A DNA stretch of 40,649 nucleotides from Mycobacterium scrofulaceum (GCF_002086735.1 NZ_MVIJ01000047.1:1-40649); one strand, 5' to 3'; shown: positions 7,286 to 15,316, counted from the first letter of the stretch. Numbers and translations are program-made. The notes: a model not told the origin generated them from the letters alone.

Positions 7286-9148
7286 ATGTGGGTGGCCTCC
7301 GACGGAGAGTTAGAGGCGGCAGAGCGGGCCGCCAATGTCGAGGTTGGAGACTCGACGCGGATCACAGTTCACACCATGGGTGTGCATTACCGGTGGCAGC
7401 TGCCCGACATCCTGCGCCAACAACTGCGGCTAGCACACGATCTGCGTGAGGACCTCGTCAGCCTGCAGCTCGCCTACGACGAAGACATAAAGGAGATTTG
7501 GTCGTCGTATCCCTCAGTAGCCGCCGCTGAAGTGCAGGTGGCCGCCGCCGAGGAACGCGTTGAATCTGCCGCGGCGGCACTGAAAGCAGCTCGGATCGCC
7601 GCGCGAGACAAGCTTGTTGATTCGCCCCTCGCGCAGCAGTTGTGTGATGCTAGAGCCGCGCTCAGGTCTGCGCGCCAGCTCCGACGCGACGCCATCGCTG
7701 AAGTCAAAGACGCTGCCGCACAACGGCGTCGGGACCGAGGGGCGCAGCTTGCCGCCGACCAGAAAAGTCTCTATCGCCGCTACTGTCAGTCACCGACGGG
7801 CGACCAGTTGTTTTGGGCGACATTCAATTACATCGTGGACCAACATAAAGTCGCGGTGCGACGCATCCAACAGCAGCGCGCACAACACAAGCCCGCGACG
7901 CTACGCCACCACCGCTTCGACGGCACCGGCACCATCGCGGTGCAATTACAGCGGACCGCCGGCCGACCGCCTCGCACTCCGCTGGTGGTTGCCGATCCCG
8001 CCGGCCGCTACCACAACGTCCTGCACATGCCATGGATCAGACCGCAACAGTGGGCAGAAATGACGCGCGCCGAGAAGCGGCGCGCCGGACGAGTCACCGT
8101 CCGACTGCGCTGCGGATCCATTGGCCGCCAACCACAATGGATCGATGTGCCCGTTCAGGCTCATCGATGGCTTCCTGCCGAAGCCGACATCGTCGGCGCG
8201 CAACTGACAGTCACTCGAGTCGGGGCCGACCTACGGGCACGGTTATCTATCACCGCGCGCATACCCCATGCGGTTGCCACCGAACGGAGCGAGCGTCCCG
8301 TCGTGGCAATACATTTGGGTTGGCAAGCCAGCGAGGGCGGCACCGTGGTCGCCCATTGGCGTGCCACCGAACCGATAACGATTCCGCGCCGACTTGCACA
8401 CGTCATTGTGCCCGTCACCGAGGGCGTCTCGGGTCGCATCATCGCGCCGGCGGTGATCGCAGCCAGACTGCAGCGCCACAGCCATACGGCATCGACGCGA
8501 GACCTGGCCCTAGACAGCATCCGCAGCAAGCTCACCGACTGGCTTGATGAGCATGGGCCCATACCCCATCCCGGCCGCCCGGATGAACAGCTCACCGCCG
8601 CCGCGGTGGCACAGTGGCGCTCACCGGCGCGATTCGCCGCGCTCGCCCTGCACTGGCGTGACAGCGGAACCGAGATGGCCACCCAGTTAGAAGCCTGGCG
8701 GCGCAGCGATCGACTGCGGTGGCAACAGCAGGGCCACGGGCGCTCGCGAGCCCGCGGCTACCGCGATGATCTATGGCGCCAAGTCGCCCACACCCTCGTC
8801 AGCCAGTGTGGACGAGTCGTCGTCGACGACACGAACGTCGCCGACGTGACCAGAGGGGCATTGGAGCGCAGCGCATTACCTACCGACCGGCAGCGTGAGA
8901 TCGACCGTCGTCGCGAGCACGCCGCCCCCGGCCTGTTGCGCCAGGCCATCATCGCCGCTGCGACGCGCGACGCGGTCCCCATCACGGTGGTGCCCGCCGC
9001 CGGGCTAAGCCGTATTCACGCCGGCTGCGGACACGAGAACCCCGCCGAGACGCAAAAACGCAACGGTGTTCTCACCTGCCGCGCCTGCGGGCGCACCTAT
9101 GACCCGGATTTGTCTGCGACGGTATTAATGCTCGAGCGGGCACGCTAA
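7286..9148 (+). CDS. cas12m: Cas12m-type (type V-M, V-U1) CRISPR effector, RuvC predicted inactive
   Basis: 620 residues from the ATG at 7286. The frame is open further upstream, but homology as I remember it begins only at TVHTMGVHYRWQLP (about residue 28), so the exact start is uncertain and no Shine-Dalgarno is seen. The sequence strongly resembles the remembered Mycolicibacterium mucogenicum Cas12m2 (about 596 residues): LREDLVSLQLAYD, KPATLRHHRFDGTGTIAVQL, VHRW-type QAHRWLPAEADI, IDRRREHAAPG. RuvC-I reads VVAIHLGW (His343 where nucleases have Asp), RuvC-II VVVDDTNVADV (Asp514/515), RuvC-III DPDLSAT (606-612). The zinc ribbon is CGHENP (581) plus CRAC (598-601). Cas12m2 is known to process crRNA and bind target DNA without cutting it, silencing transcription. 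By analogy this is a DNA-binding interference effector. No cas1/cas2 and no multi-repeat array lies nearby. Confidence 0.9.
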   Translation: MWVASDGELEAAERAANVEVGDSTRITVHTMGVHYRWQLPDILRQQLRLAHDLREDLVSLQLAYDEDIKEIWSSYPSVAAAEVQVAAAEERVESAAAALKAARIAARDKLVDSPLAQQLCDARAALRSARQLRRDAIAEVKDAAAQRRRDRGAQLAADQKSLYRRYCQSPTGDQLFWATFNYIVDQHKVAVRRIQQQRAQHKPATLRHHRFDGTGTIAVQLQRTAGRPPRTPLVVADPAGRYHNVLHMPWIRPQQWAEMTRAEKRRAGRVTVRLRCGSIGRQPQWIDVPVQAHRWLPAEADIVGAQLTVTRVGADLRARLSITARIPHAVATERSERPVVAIHLGWQASEGGTVVAHWRATEPITIPRRLAHVIVPVTEGVSGRIIAPAVIAARLQRHSHTASTRDLALDSIRSKLTDWLDEHGPIPHPGRPDEQLTAAAVAQWRSPARFAALALHWRDSGTEMATQLEAWRRSDRLRWQQQGHGRSRARGYRDDLWRQVAHTLVSQCGRVVVDDTNVADVTRGALERSALPTDRQREIDRRREHAAPGLLRQAIIAAATRDAVPITVVPAAGLSRIHAGCGHENPAETQKRNGVLTCRACGRTYDPDLSATVLMLERAR

Positions 9149-9566
9149 CATCAGTCATGCCCAGCGATCCGGGCCAAAAGGATCGATTCCTTCTCCGGTT
9201 GGCAGACACTCACCAACGAATTCGATTCGACTGGATCGCCCGTTGGCGAAGTCGCTTGACACCCACACGCTATCCGCGCATGAAACACGTTGTAACCGTG
9301 CACTGTATCGCATTGCAGATGCGCGCACTCATCGTGGCCGCGCGGACAGCGCCTACCGGCACGACCACACCGACACGCTCTCTTCAGATCAGCTCGGGAA
9401 CCGCCCGACTGAAACCAACGACAACAGCGCGCGGAGCCTTCGGGCCGGATTGTCTGGGAACGCGCGTCTGTCCCGGGACAGGTCATTAGTCCACCCCTTG
9501 GAATGACCCGTCGACCCTTTCGGCCCGGATCGCTGGGCATGACTGATGTTAGCGTGCCCGATCGAG
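9131..9566. repeat. 56-bp inverted repeat enclosing 324 bp at the 3' end of cas12m
   Basis: The left arm (9131-9186) covers the last six codons and stop of cas12m plus 38 bp beyond. The right arm (9511-9566) is its reverse complement at 53 of 56 positions; the longest perfect run spans 39 bp. No target-site duplication is seen outside the arms. The interior (9187-9510) has no convincing gene on either strand; the long minus-strand frame across it is Cys/Arg-rich and crosses both arms. It contains a CRISPR-repeat-like hairpin (9394-9415) and a second hairpin, GGTCAT/ATGACC with inner TCCA/TGGA (9481-9508). It could be a non-autonomous mobile element, an inverted duplication, or a structured RNA source for the effector. 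Confidence 0.85.
9379..9415 (+). other. Single CRISPR-repeat-like sequence downstream of cas12m
   Basis: TCGGG (9394-9398), loop AACCG, CCCGA (9404-9408), then CTGAAAC (9409-9415). A short GC stem just before a GAAAC-type 3' end is the usual form of a type V direct repeat. Only one copy is seen in the 450 bp after cas12m, so this is not called an array; it may be a relict repeat or chance. Confidence 0.3.
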
Positions 9567-9615
9567 GTGAGGGGCGAAGCGGTCGAAGAGTGCGCACAGG
9601 GCCGATAATGACGCA

Positions 9616-9858
9616 ATGAGCGATGATGGCGCCGATCTGCACGTTCGACAGAACCCAAGCAAGCGGACTGGCGACGTGCAGATCGCTGACTTCACTCTGC
9701 TGGTACGGGTACCCAGCCAGCCCGCCGCCGTGCGCGCTTACACCGACGCCGAGTCCGATGAAGCCGCTCACTATGCGGCCGACGTCGGGGGAGTGGTTGT
9801 ACCGCTTCCACTTCCACCGCCCGACGGCGGCTTTGTTGACTCGCCGCTAAGGCAGTAA
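9616..9858 (+). CDS. Small conserved hypothetical protein
   Basis: 80 residues, family not recognised. The middle (RTGDVQIADFTLLVRVPSQP then AVRAYTDAESDEAAHYAA and GGVVVPLPLPPP) has a protein-like pattern and a broken homologue recurs at about 17310-17390, so the frame is real. ATG start; no strong Shine-Dalgarno (CGATAATGACGCA precedes it). There is no signal peptide, and the C-terminus is proline-rich. It sits just outside the right arm of the inverted repeat that follows cas12m, and upstream of the second DUF4226-like gene on the same strand. Nothing in the sequence indicates its function. Confidence 0.55.
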   Translation: MSDDGADLHVRQNPSKRTGDVQIADFTLLVRVPSQPAAVRAYTDAESDEAAHYAADVGGVVVPLPLPPPDGGFVDSPLRQ

Positions 9859-10048
9859 CTGAAGGGAATCTCAGTGCTTAGCCCGGCTCGCACCCTTCCT
9901 CCCGCCTGGATGGTTATGTCAGGTCGGTGCGCCGGGAGGAGGGCCGCGTCTGCCCAGCACATGATGCACGACATCTGCGTCGAGCTGGCACGGAGCTTGG
10001 TGGGTTTGGGCGTGGCATTGTCGACAGAGCTCCGGCTAATTTTGAGGG

Positions 10049-10711
10049 GTGAGTGTTGCGGCGTTTGTGGCTGGTGTGGACCGGCTGCTGACCCGTGCGC
10101 ATGACTTGTATCCGGCCGGCGGTGAGGGCGGCAAGTTGCCTGCTTCTGCTGATGGCGGGTCGGTGCCTGCATCGCCGAAGGGTGTGAGCGGGCTGCGCGG
10201 TGGTGTGACCCGGGTGGCTGGCGCATATCAGCGAGCCCGAACCGCTGCTGCAGGCTTGGATGAGGAGTTGACGCAGACCGCTGCGCAGGGTGGTGTGATC
10301 GGCGAGCAGGGCCGAGTGGCCTCGGGGTTGATTCGTGATCAGGCCCGCGCGGTAGGGGCTCAGGCCGCTACGTTAGGTCGGTCGCCGGCGGGGGCCCAGC
10401 TGATCATGGCGGCGATGAACCAGCATCTGTCGGCGATGCAGGGCCAACTGCAGGCGACGAAAACCCAATATCAGGGGGTGTCGGCGACGCTGCGTCAGCT
10501 CGCCGCTGGGTATCAGACCCTATCGAGCGATGCACCGAAGTCACATGATGACGCGAGTGGCGACGACGGTACCGGCCCAACACCACCAACCGGCATCGTG
10601 TGGTGCCTACCTCGGCCGAGCGGCGGCTTCACCTGCCGCGAACTGCTCCCCGATGGAACCATTGCCATCTTCTCGTCCCCGACCGATATCAGCGGCCACT
10701 GGCCAGACTGA
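10049..10711 (+). CDS. DUF4226-like protein, short variant, paired with the next gene
   Basis: 220 residues from GTG (10049-10051); MSVAAFVAGVDRLLTRAHDL aligns with the start of the protein encoded at 5825-7021, which supports this start. Residues 1-160 are a close paralogue of that protein. The remaining 60 residues are unrelated, beginning with an Asp/Gly/Pro-rich linker (DDASGDDGTGPTPPT) and ending in a small Cys-containing domain (IVWCLPRPSGGFTCREL). The next gene starts 13 bp downstream with its own Shine-Dalgarno. A shared N-terminal module plus a small variable C-terminal domain and a following small gene resembles a polymorphic effector and immunity pair. That is inference; the C-terminal domain matches no toxin fold I recognise. 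Confidence 0.65.
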   Translation: MSVAAFVAGVDRLLTRAHDLYPAGGEGGKLPASADGGSVPASPKGVSGLRGGVTRVAGAYQRARTAAAGLDEELTQTAAQGGVIGEQGRVASGLIRDQARAVGAQAATLGRSPAGAQLIMAAMNQHLSAMQGQLQATKTQYQGVSATLRQLAAGYQTLSSDAPKSHDDASGDDGTGPTPPTGIVWCLPRPSGGFTCRELLPDGTIAIFSSPTDISGHWPD

Positions 10712-10724
10712 TTGGAGAAACCCC

Positions 10725-11063
10725 ATGGATAGCGGCACGCCAGAGTATGTAGTGGTCGTTCGGCCGCGAGTTGAGCGGCAAAACGATCAGTCGTGGAAGG
10801 CCTGGTATCCGAAGTCGGATTGGCACGTGATAGCCGACACTGAAGATGGCGCCAGGCTGAAACTTCGCGATGAATTCGAGCGTCGGCTCAATGCCGGTGA
10901 GCTGGACACCGAGCCCAACGAGTCGCTGCTGGCACACCACCTGGCGGATCCGATTCCTGGGGTCTATGCCATCGACCGCGACGTCTACATGCGTATGCGC
11001 ACCGGGCCCAACTTTCGCCGCGACCTTGATGCACTTATCGGCCAGATCGAGACGGAGCGCTAG
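10725..11063 (+). CDS. Small acidic protein, candidate partner of the upstream DUF4226-like protein
   Basis: 112 residues; ATG at 10725 preceded by GGAGA (10714-10718) at normal spacing, 13 bp after the upstream stop. The N-terminal part (EYVVVVRPRVERQNDQSWKA then WYPKSDWHVIADTEDGARLKL) looks like a compact alpha/beta domain; the C-terminal part (AIDRDVYMRMRTGPNF then RRDLDALIGQI) is helical. It has no signal peptide or membrane segment, so it is cytosolic. Its position directly after a two-part putative effector suggests a chaperone or immunity protein. The family is not recognised. Confidence 0.6.
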   Translation: MDSGTPEYVVVVRPRVERQNDQSWKAWYPKSDWHVIADTEDGARLKLRDEFERRLNAGELDTEPNESLLAHHLADPIPGVYAIDRDVYMRMRTGPNFRRDLDALIGQIETER

Positions 11064-11676
11064 CTGAATGCGACGGCCCACGACCGGGACGTCCATGCCG
11101 AGGCAACCACTTCGACACTGAACGCTCACTCATGTCGGCGTTGTGGGCCGTTTGCCAGTTCGCTCCGGAAAGCGGGGAAGTTTTCTCTCACCTTTCGCTG
11201 TGGGCAAGGGCTGGTGGTGGGCCCACCGAAAAGTTGGGCGTCTAGGGCCGCGACCAGCCCGGGCCCCGTGGTCTGGCGTCCTCGTTTGCTGTGTCTCGGC
11301 GCGCGAGGTTGAAGGCCCCACAACAGTCGGTATAAGCGCGGTGGACTGAGCCGGGAGGCCGCCAGAATCCGGTCAAACAGGATCCACCAGGGGCCTAACG
11401 GCGGAAGTTCCGATCCGATCGGTCCGAGGCGGCGCTCTTTCTGACCCTCCACATTTCTGATTGTAGGTGGCTTAGGGCCATGAAACCCGTGGCAAAATTG
11501 CTCCCAGTACGCCCCGGGCGCCGAGCCCGGAGGAACTCGTCGCCAAACGCTGCCATCGCTTGAACTTTCATCAACCGAATGCACACGGACGCAAGGATTT
11601 CGACGTCCTCGTACGGACGTCGCTCGAATGCCACGCGCATACTCGGTGCGTTCGCCTTGCCCGCGGCGTCAAGAGC
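11064..11676. other. 613-bp stretch without a supported gene
   Basis: Several overlapping frames on both strands exist, but none has a good start and consistent composition. The most protein-like is a minus-strand frame from 11640 to 11395 (81 codons, with PYEDVEILASVCIRL), which may be a remnant. A perfect 12-bp palindrome GGTGGGCCCACC lies at 11216-11227. I see no RNA gene here. Confidence 0.4.
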
Positions 11677-12705
11677 TCAGCGCGGCCGGCATGCAGCGGT
11701 CAAGGAACGTTCTTGGTCGATGATGGCGAGCATGTCCTGCCCGTAGGCGCTCTGTAAGTCGATAACCGGGCGCGGCGGCGGGGAGGTACGGGCTTGGGCG
11801 ACAAGGGAAACCGCATCGCTGGCGCGATCGGCCATCGCACGCAGGTGAGGCTCGATGTCGGGAGCTGAGACCTGGGCGGCGAAGTGGGAGAGCTGCTCGG
11901 CCCAATGTTGGTAGGCGCGTAAATCGGGGCCGCCGGTCACTATGAGCTGCAGATTGGTCAGATCGGAATTGTCGGCTAAGAAGCTGACCGCGGCGTCGGC
12001 GGCGCGGCAGTCTCGGCGTGGATGATTCGCCAATCGGGTGAAGCCGATGCCCGCCACGCCCACTACGACGACGAACAAAACGATTTGCCAGCTGGTGCGC
12101 CGCGGTAGGGGTGGGGGCGCGATGTCGTCGGCGTTGATTTCGGGGGAGCGGTCGGCGGCCGCGAGTAGCTGCGCCAGGTGGGTGTTGAGCTTTGTGCGCA
12201 CACGCTCGCGGCGCACCGTCTGCGCGGCGAACAGCGCGGCCATCAACAGCCACAGGGTGCCGCGGCGCGGGTCACTGAGGAAGACGGAAACGATCCCGAC
12301 AACAGCAAGGAGGGCCGCCGAGATCAGTTGCGTGGTTCGGCCGCGGCTGGCCCGCTGGTAATAGGCTTCAACGACAGCGCCGCAGCGGATCGCGCCGGCC
12401 AACACCCGATGACGGGCCGGCAGAGCACCTTCACGTAATGCCCGAACCGCCTCGGCACGCTCGGCCTGATTCAGTCCCCGCAGCGCTTCGGTGTACGCCG
12501 CACGGGCGGGACGCTGGCCCAGGGCTGACGCCGCTCCGGCCGCCGCGCTGAAGCCCACCAGGGCCAGGGCAAGCACGATTGGTGCGGCTCGCTCGAAAGG
12601 GTGTGTGACATACACACACCAGAACACAAGCAGCATGGCCCCGATGAAAACCGAGTCGGCCAGCCAGCGGATCCACCAGGGCTGCTGGAAAAAACGTACC
12701 CGCAC
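11677..12705 (-). CDS. Multi-pass membrane protein with extracytoplasmic C-terminal domain
   Basis: 342 residues, family not recognised. Two hydrophobic segments lie near residues 13-33 and 41-63, two more near 130-165 (LISAALLAVVGIVSVFL, LWLLMAALFAAQTV), and one near 208-226 (IVLFVVVVGVAGIGF). The last 115 residues are soluble and probably extracytoplasmic. This C-terminal part has RAYQHWAEQLSHFAAQVSAP, which matches in pattern a stretch of the single-TM protein at 14658-15218 (YQAWLDGLQQHAGQVTAP), so the two share a small domain. It is divergent from the uracil-DNA glycosylase gene with 123 bp between starts. The N-terminal MRVRFFQQPWW before the first TM supports the chosen start. Confidence 0.7.
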   Translation of the reverse strand: MRVRFFQQPWWIRWLADSVFIGAMLLVFWCVYVTHPFERAAPIVLALALVGFSAAAGAASALGQRPARAAYTEALRGLNQAERAEAVRALREGALPARHRVLAGAIRCGAVVEAYYQRASRGRTTQLISAALLAVVGIVSVFLSDPRRGTLWLLMAALFAAQTVRRERVRTKLNTHLAQLLAAADRSPEINADDIAPPPLPRRTSWQIVLFVVVVGVAGIGFTRLANHPRRDCRAADAAVSFLADNSDLTNLQLIVTGGPDLRAYQHWAEQLSHFAAQVSAPDIEPHLRAMADRASDAVSLVAQARTSPPPRPVIDLQSAYGQDMLAIIDQERSLTAACRPR

Positions 12706-12828
12706 GGCGGACCAGTCTGCCGCACCCGGTCAGCGTCGGTCGGTGAACATTCCGATTTCCTGCCTGGGAGGGTGCGCGGTGGGTAGCGTCGCGCCAGTGG
12801 TGGTTGCGATTGAGGTTGATGGGGACCG

Positions 12829-13458
12829 GTGGGTGAGGTGACAGCGGATGCCCGGCAGCGGCAGAAGGCCGCACTCGATCGAAGGATCAAGGCGTGCCGC
12901 AAATGCGTTGACCCGGACCGTTTGAATGAGCCAGGCGTGACCGAATCGGCACCGGGTTTTGGCTCGGTCGATTCGCCGGTGGCGATCGTGGGGGAGGCAC
13001 TGTGCCGGGGCTGCATGAAGGCGCAAGAGCCGTTCCTCGGAGGTAGTGGTCGCATCCTGGATCGCTGTTATCAGCGCGCAGGCATCGCCAAGGCCGATTT
13101 GTTCATTACGAACTCACTGCATTGTCATCCGCCCGGGAATCGCGATCCGCGTCCGCACGAGAGCGCGAACTGCTTGCCGTTCTTGCAGAGCGAGCTGCGA
13201 GATATTGTGCGTCCGCGGCTGGTGATCGGCGTCGGCAAGTTCGCGAAAGCGGCGCTGGTGCAGGTATATCCGGAGGCGCGGGAGCTGAATTGGCCTTTCC
13301 GGGTGCCGCGGGCCCGCCGTGACGATCACCCTGGGGAGCCGTGTCTGTTGTTTCCTCCGCACCCGTATCACATCATGACCCGCGACCGTCTCGTTCGCGA
13401 GCAGTATGTGCATTCGCTGGCGCGTGCGATCGCGTGGGGATTCGACTCGGCGCCATAA
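12829..13458 (+). CDS. Uracil-DNA glycosylase, family 4/5-like with 4Fe-4S cysteines
   Basis: 209 residues. Cys23 and Cys26 (CRKC), Cys99 (SLHCHPPGNRDP) and Cys115 (SANC) fit the four iron-sulfur ligands of family 4/5 uracil-DNA glycosylases. AIVGEALCRGC near residue 53 stands where these enzymes have the GE-A-PG water-activating loop, and EPFLGGSGRILD follows as expected; ITNSLHCHPPGNR is the second conserved loop and FPPHPYH near 180 the late His motif. The GEALCRGCMKAQEPF loop departs from the common GEAPGxxED form, so activity or specificity may differ. It would remove uracil or another deaminated base from DNA. GTG start at 12829; GTG at 12838 is an alternative. Its partner in function is not obvious from the membrane-protein neighbours. 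Confidence 0.75.
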   Translation: MGEVTADARQRQKAALDRRIKACRKCVDPDRLNEPGVTESAPGFGSVDSPVAIVGEALCRGCMKAQEPFLGGSGRILDRCYQRAGIAKADLFITNSLHCHPPGNRDPRPHESANCLPFLQSELRDIVRPRLVIGVGKFAKAALVQVYPEARELNWPFRVPRARRDDHPGEPCLLFPPHPYHIMTRDRLVREQYVHSLARAIAWGFDSAP

Positions 13459-13513
13459 CTCCGGCGAGGCTCAGCCGAAACAGCCACAGGCGCGGGGGCG
13501 GGGCAGGGCAGTA

Positions 13514-14461
13514 TCAACAGGCGGTGAAGGCGCTTTGCAGTTGCCGCTGCAGTGCGGCTGCCTCCGCGGTCTGATTGCCCTGAGGGGCTTGGGATTTGGG
13601 GGCCCCTTTGTCTTGGGGGCAGCTCGGCACCGTCAGCGAGCCGGTGAACTGGTGAAAATTGTCAGGCTCGACCATGAGGTGCCACTCCAGTTGCAACGGT
13701 TGCTGTTTGGTTGGCGCCACCGTGGAGATTACTGATTTGAGGTCACCGTAGGCCCGGGCAGTGTCGGTGATGTATGCCGATAGTTCGGTGATCTTCGCGC
13801 TGTCGATGCGAACGTAATAGACCGGCAGCACCAGCCGCGACAGCAACGCATCGATCGCTGCGCGCTGCTCGCCGCTGATCGGAACGCCGACTTCCCAAGT
13901 CGGGTACTTCGTCGGTTCGGCGGAACGGATATAGACGGTCATCGGTTCGGGCTTGACGGCCGCCAACGCTGCGGTCAAGACGTCGCTGGTGTGTTCGACA
14001 TCCCATACCTCGAGCCGCGAACTAGTACCGTCACGCGACCATTGGATTGCCGAGCGCGGGACGCGGGTCCTCAGTTCGCGCAAGCGGTGTGTGTCGTCGA
14101 CGATCTGGGCGGGGTCGAGCTGCGCGCCGCGTATCACCTCAAGTTCATCGCCGACGACGAAATCACAGGACTGACGGTAGCCGTCGAAATCGCTGCCTTT
14201 GATGCTGGTGATGCGCGAGGCGACCGCGGCGATCTGGTCCTCGCTTGCCTTAGGCATCGTGACCACCAATTTCAGTTCCGCGCCGTTCTCAAAATCGTTG
14301 ATATAGCCGGGGTTAACGCTGTCGACCCCAGGCATCTTCGCTATCTCAGCCTGAAGGTGGCGGGCCTCGGAGCTACGATCCAGGGCAGCGCACGCACCAG
14401 TCGCCGCCACCACACACGCCACAGCCGGCAGGCACAACCGCCACAGCCGGCGCCGGCTCAT
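13514..14461 (-). CDS. Lipoprotein of unknown function
   Basis: 315 residues from the ATG at 14459-14461, chosen because it gives a clean signal peptide: MSRRRLWRL, a hydrophobic core LPAVACVVAA, then TGAC as lipobox with Cys24 as the lipidation site. An upstream ATG at 14506 is possible but would add an unneeded Ser-rich stretch. The mature part alternates charged helices and strands with two repeated-looking modules (ELKLVVTMPKASEDQIAAVA and VYYVRIDSAKITELSAYI) and conserved cysteines near the C-terminus (PSCPQD, FTAC at the end). The family is not recognised. It should be anchored on the outer face of the cytoplasmic membrane, and it belongs to a cluster of envelope genes. Confidence 0.75.
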   Translation of the reverse strand: MSRRRLWRLCLPAVACVVAATGACAALDRSSEARHLQAEIAKMPGVDSVNPGYINDFENGAELKLVVTMPKASEDQIAAVASRITSIKGSDFDGYRQSCDFVVGDELEVIRGAQLDPAQIVDDTHRLRELRTRVPRSAIQWSRDGTSSRLEVWDVEHTSDVLTAALAAVKPEPMTVYIRSAEPTKYPTWEVGVPISGEQRAAIDALLSRLVLPVYYVRIDSAKITELSAYITDTARAYGDLKSVISTVAPTKQQPLQLEWHLMVEPDNFHQFTGSLTVPSCPQDKGAPKSQAPQGNQTAEAAALQRQLQSAFTAC

Positions 14462-14657
14462 CAGCCGTAGCGCGGCGCTACTCGAACAGCCCGTCACCCT
14501 CACCATTATCGGCGACGAGCGGAGCTCCTTGCGTCGTCGCGCGCTCGCGCCCAGCAGGGGTAGGGGAGCGGGGTGTCGGCCTCCCGCCGGCCGCTTCACA
14601 CATCGCATCGCCTCGTCACTCGGCGCAGTAGAGAGGCGCGAGTGGCTGGCGGCGCGC

Positions 14658-15218
14658 TCAGGTCGGGCAGGCGCGTGCCAGCGTGGCCAATTCGTCGCCG
14701 AACTCGCGGTTAACCTGGCCTGCCGCCTTCGCCGATGGTGGCAGTTGCGGTTTCAAGGGATCTTGTTTGTCCAGTTCGGCGTTCATCTGGTTGGCATCTT
14801 TCATGAATTCGCGCGCCAGCGCCGCGGCTCGTTGCGCGTGCGCCGACAGCTCGGGTGCGGTCACCTGGCCGGCGTGCTGCTGCAGACCGTCGAGCCAGGC
14901 CTGGTAGTCGCCGGCAGCCGGTACCACGTCTGGTTCGTACGAGCCGGGCGGCGCGAACCGCGTCTTGGCTTTCAGCGAGGCCTGCGTATCGCGGTTGAAC
15001 TCGATGAATTGCCGCACACTCCAACACGGTTGTGCCCGCTCATCGATGCGCCACGCGACGACCCCGCCTGCGGCCGCCGCAGCCACGCACACCAGCGCCA
15101 GCAACCCTCGAGCGATCCTGCGGCTACGGACACTGTTGGCGACCACGCGACCAACGTACTTGCTGATCACGCACAAGTCGGTGCGGTTAGCGCGTGTAGC
15201 TCGCGTGAACGACACCAC
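14658..15218 (-). CDS. Single-pass membrane protein with extracytoplasmic domain
   Basis: 186 residues as drawn, with a GTG at 15170 (VISKYVGRVV) as a shorter alternative that puts about 20 residues before the membrane segment IARGLLALVCVAAAAAGGVV. The remainder is outside the membrane, begins with an Arg/Gln/Cys stretch and ends in Cys-Pro-Thr. DYQAWLDGLQQHAGQVTAPE matches the pattern of the C-terminal domain of the membrane protein at 11677-12705, which suggests a common extracytoplasmic module. It lies upstream of the lipoprotein gene on the same strand, so the two may be co-transcribed. No enzymatic motif was seen. Confidence 0.6.
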   Translation of the reverse strand: MVSFTRATRANRTDLCVISKYVGRVVANSVRSRRIARGLLALVCVAAAAAGGVVAWRIDERAQPCWSVRQFIEFNRDTQASLKAKTRFAPPGSYEPDVVPAAGDYQAWLDGLQQHAGQVTAPELSAHAQRAAALAREFMKDANQMNAELDKQDPLKPQLPPSAKAAGQVNREFGDELATLARACPT

Positions 15219-15316
15219 GCAGTGCGTTTTGGCAGGGGAAATGTCCTAAGGTCGCCCGCGAGTCCGGGTCAGCACCACGTGCTTGCCTGCTTTAGCAGCG
15301 GTGTTGCGTTGTAGGT

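Noticed and set aside
9151..9771. Long minus-strand frame across the inverted repeat
   Set aside because: It crosses both arms of the repeat, is rich in Cys and Arg, has no ribosome binding site and overlaps the small plus-strand gene at 9616.
7022..9900. Multi-repeat CRISPR array next to cas12m
   Set aside because: No direct repeat of 20 bases or more recurs at regular spacing on either side of the gene. Only one repeat-like hairpin was found, so no array is claimed.
9874..10104. 76-codon plus-strand frame before the second DUF4226-like gene
   Set aside because: It overlaps the well-supported start at 10049 in another frame and its product is Cys/Arg-rich with no recognisable pattern.
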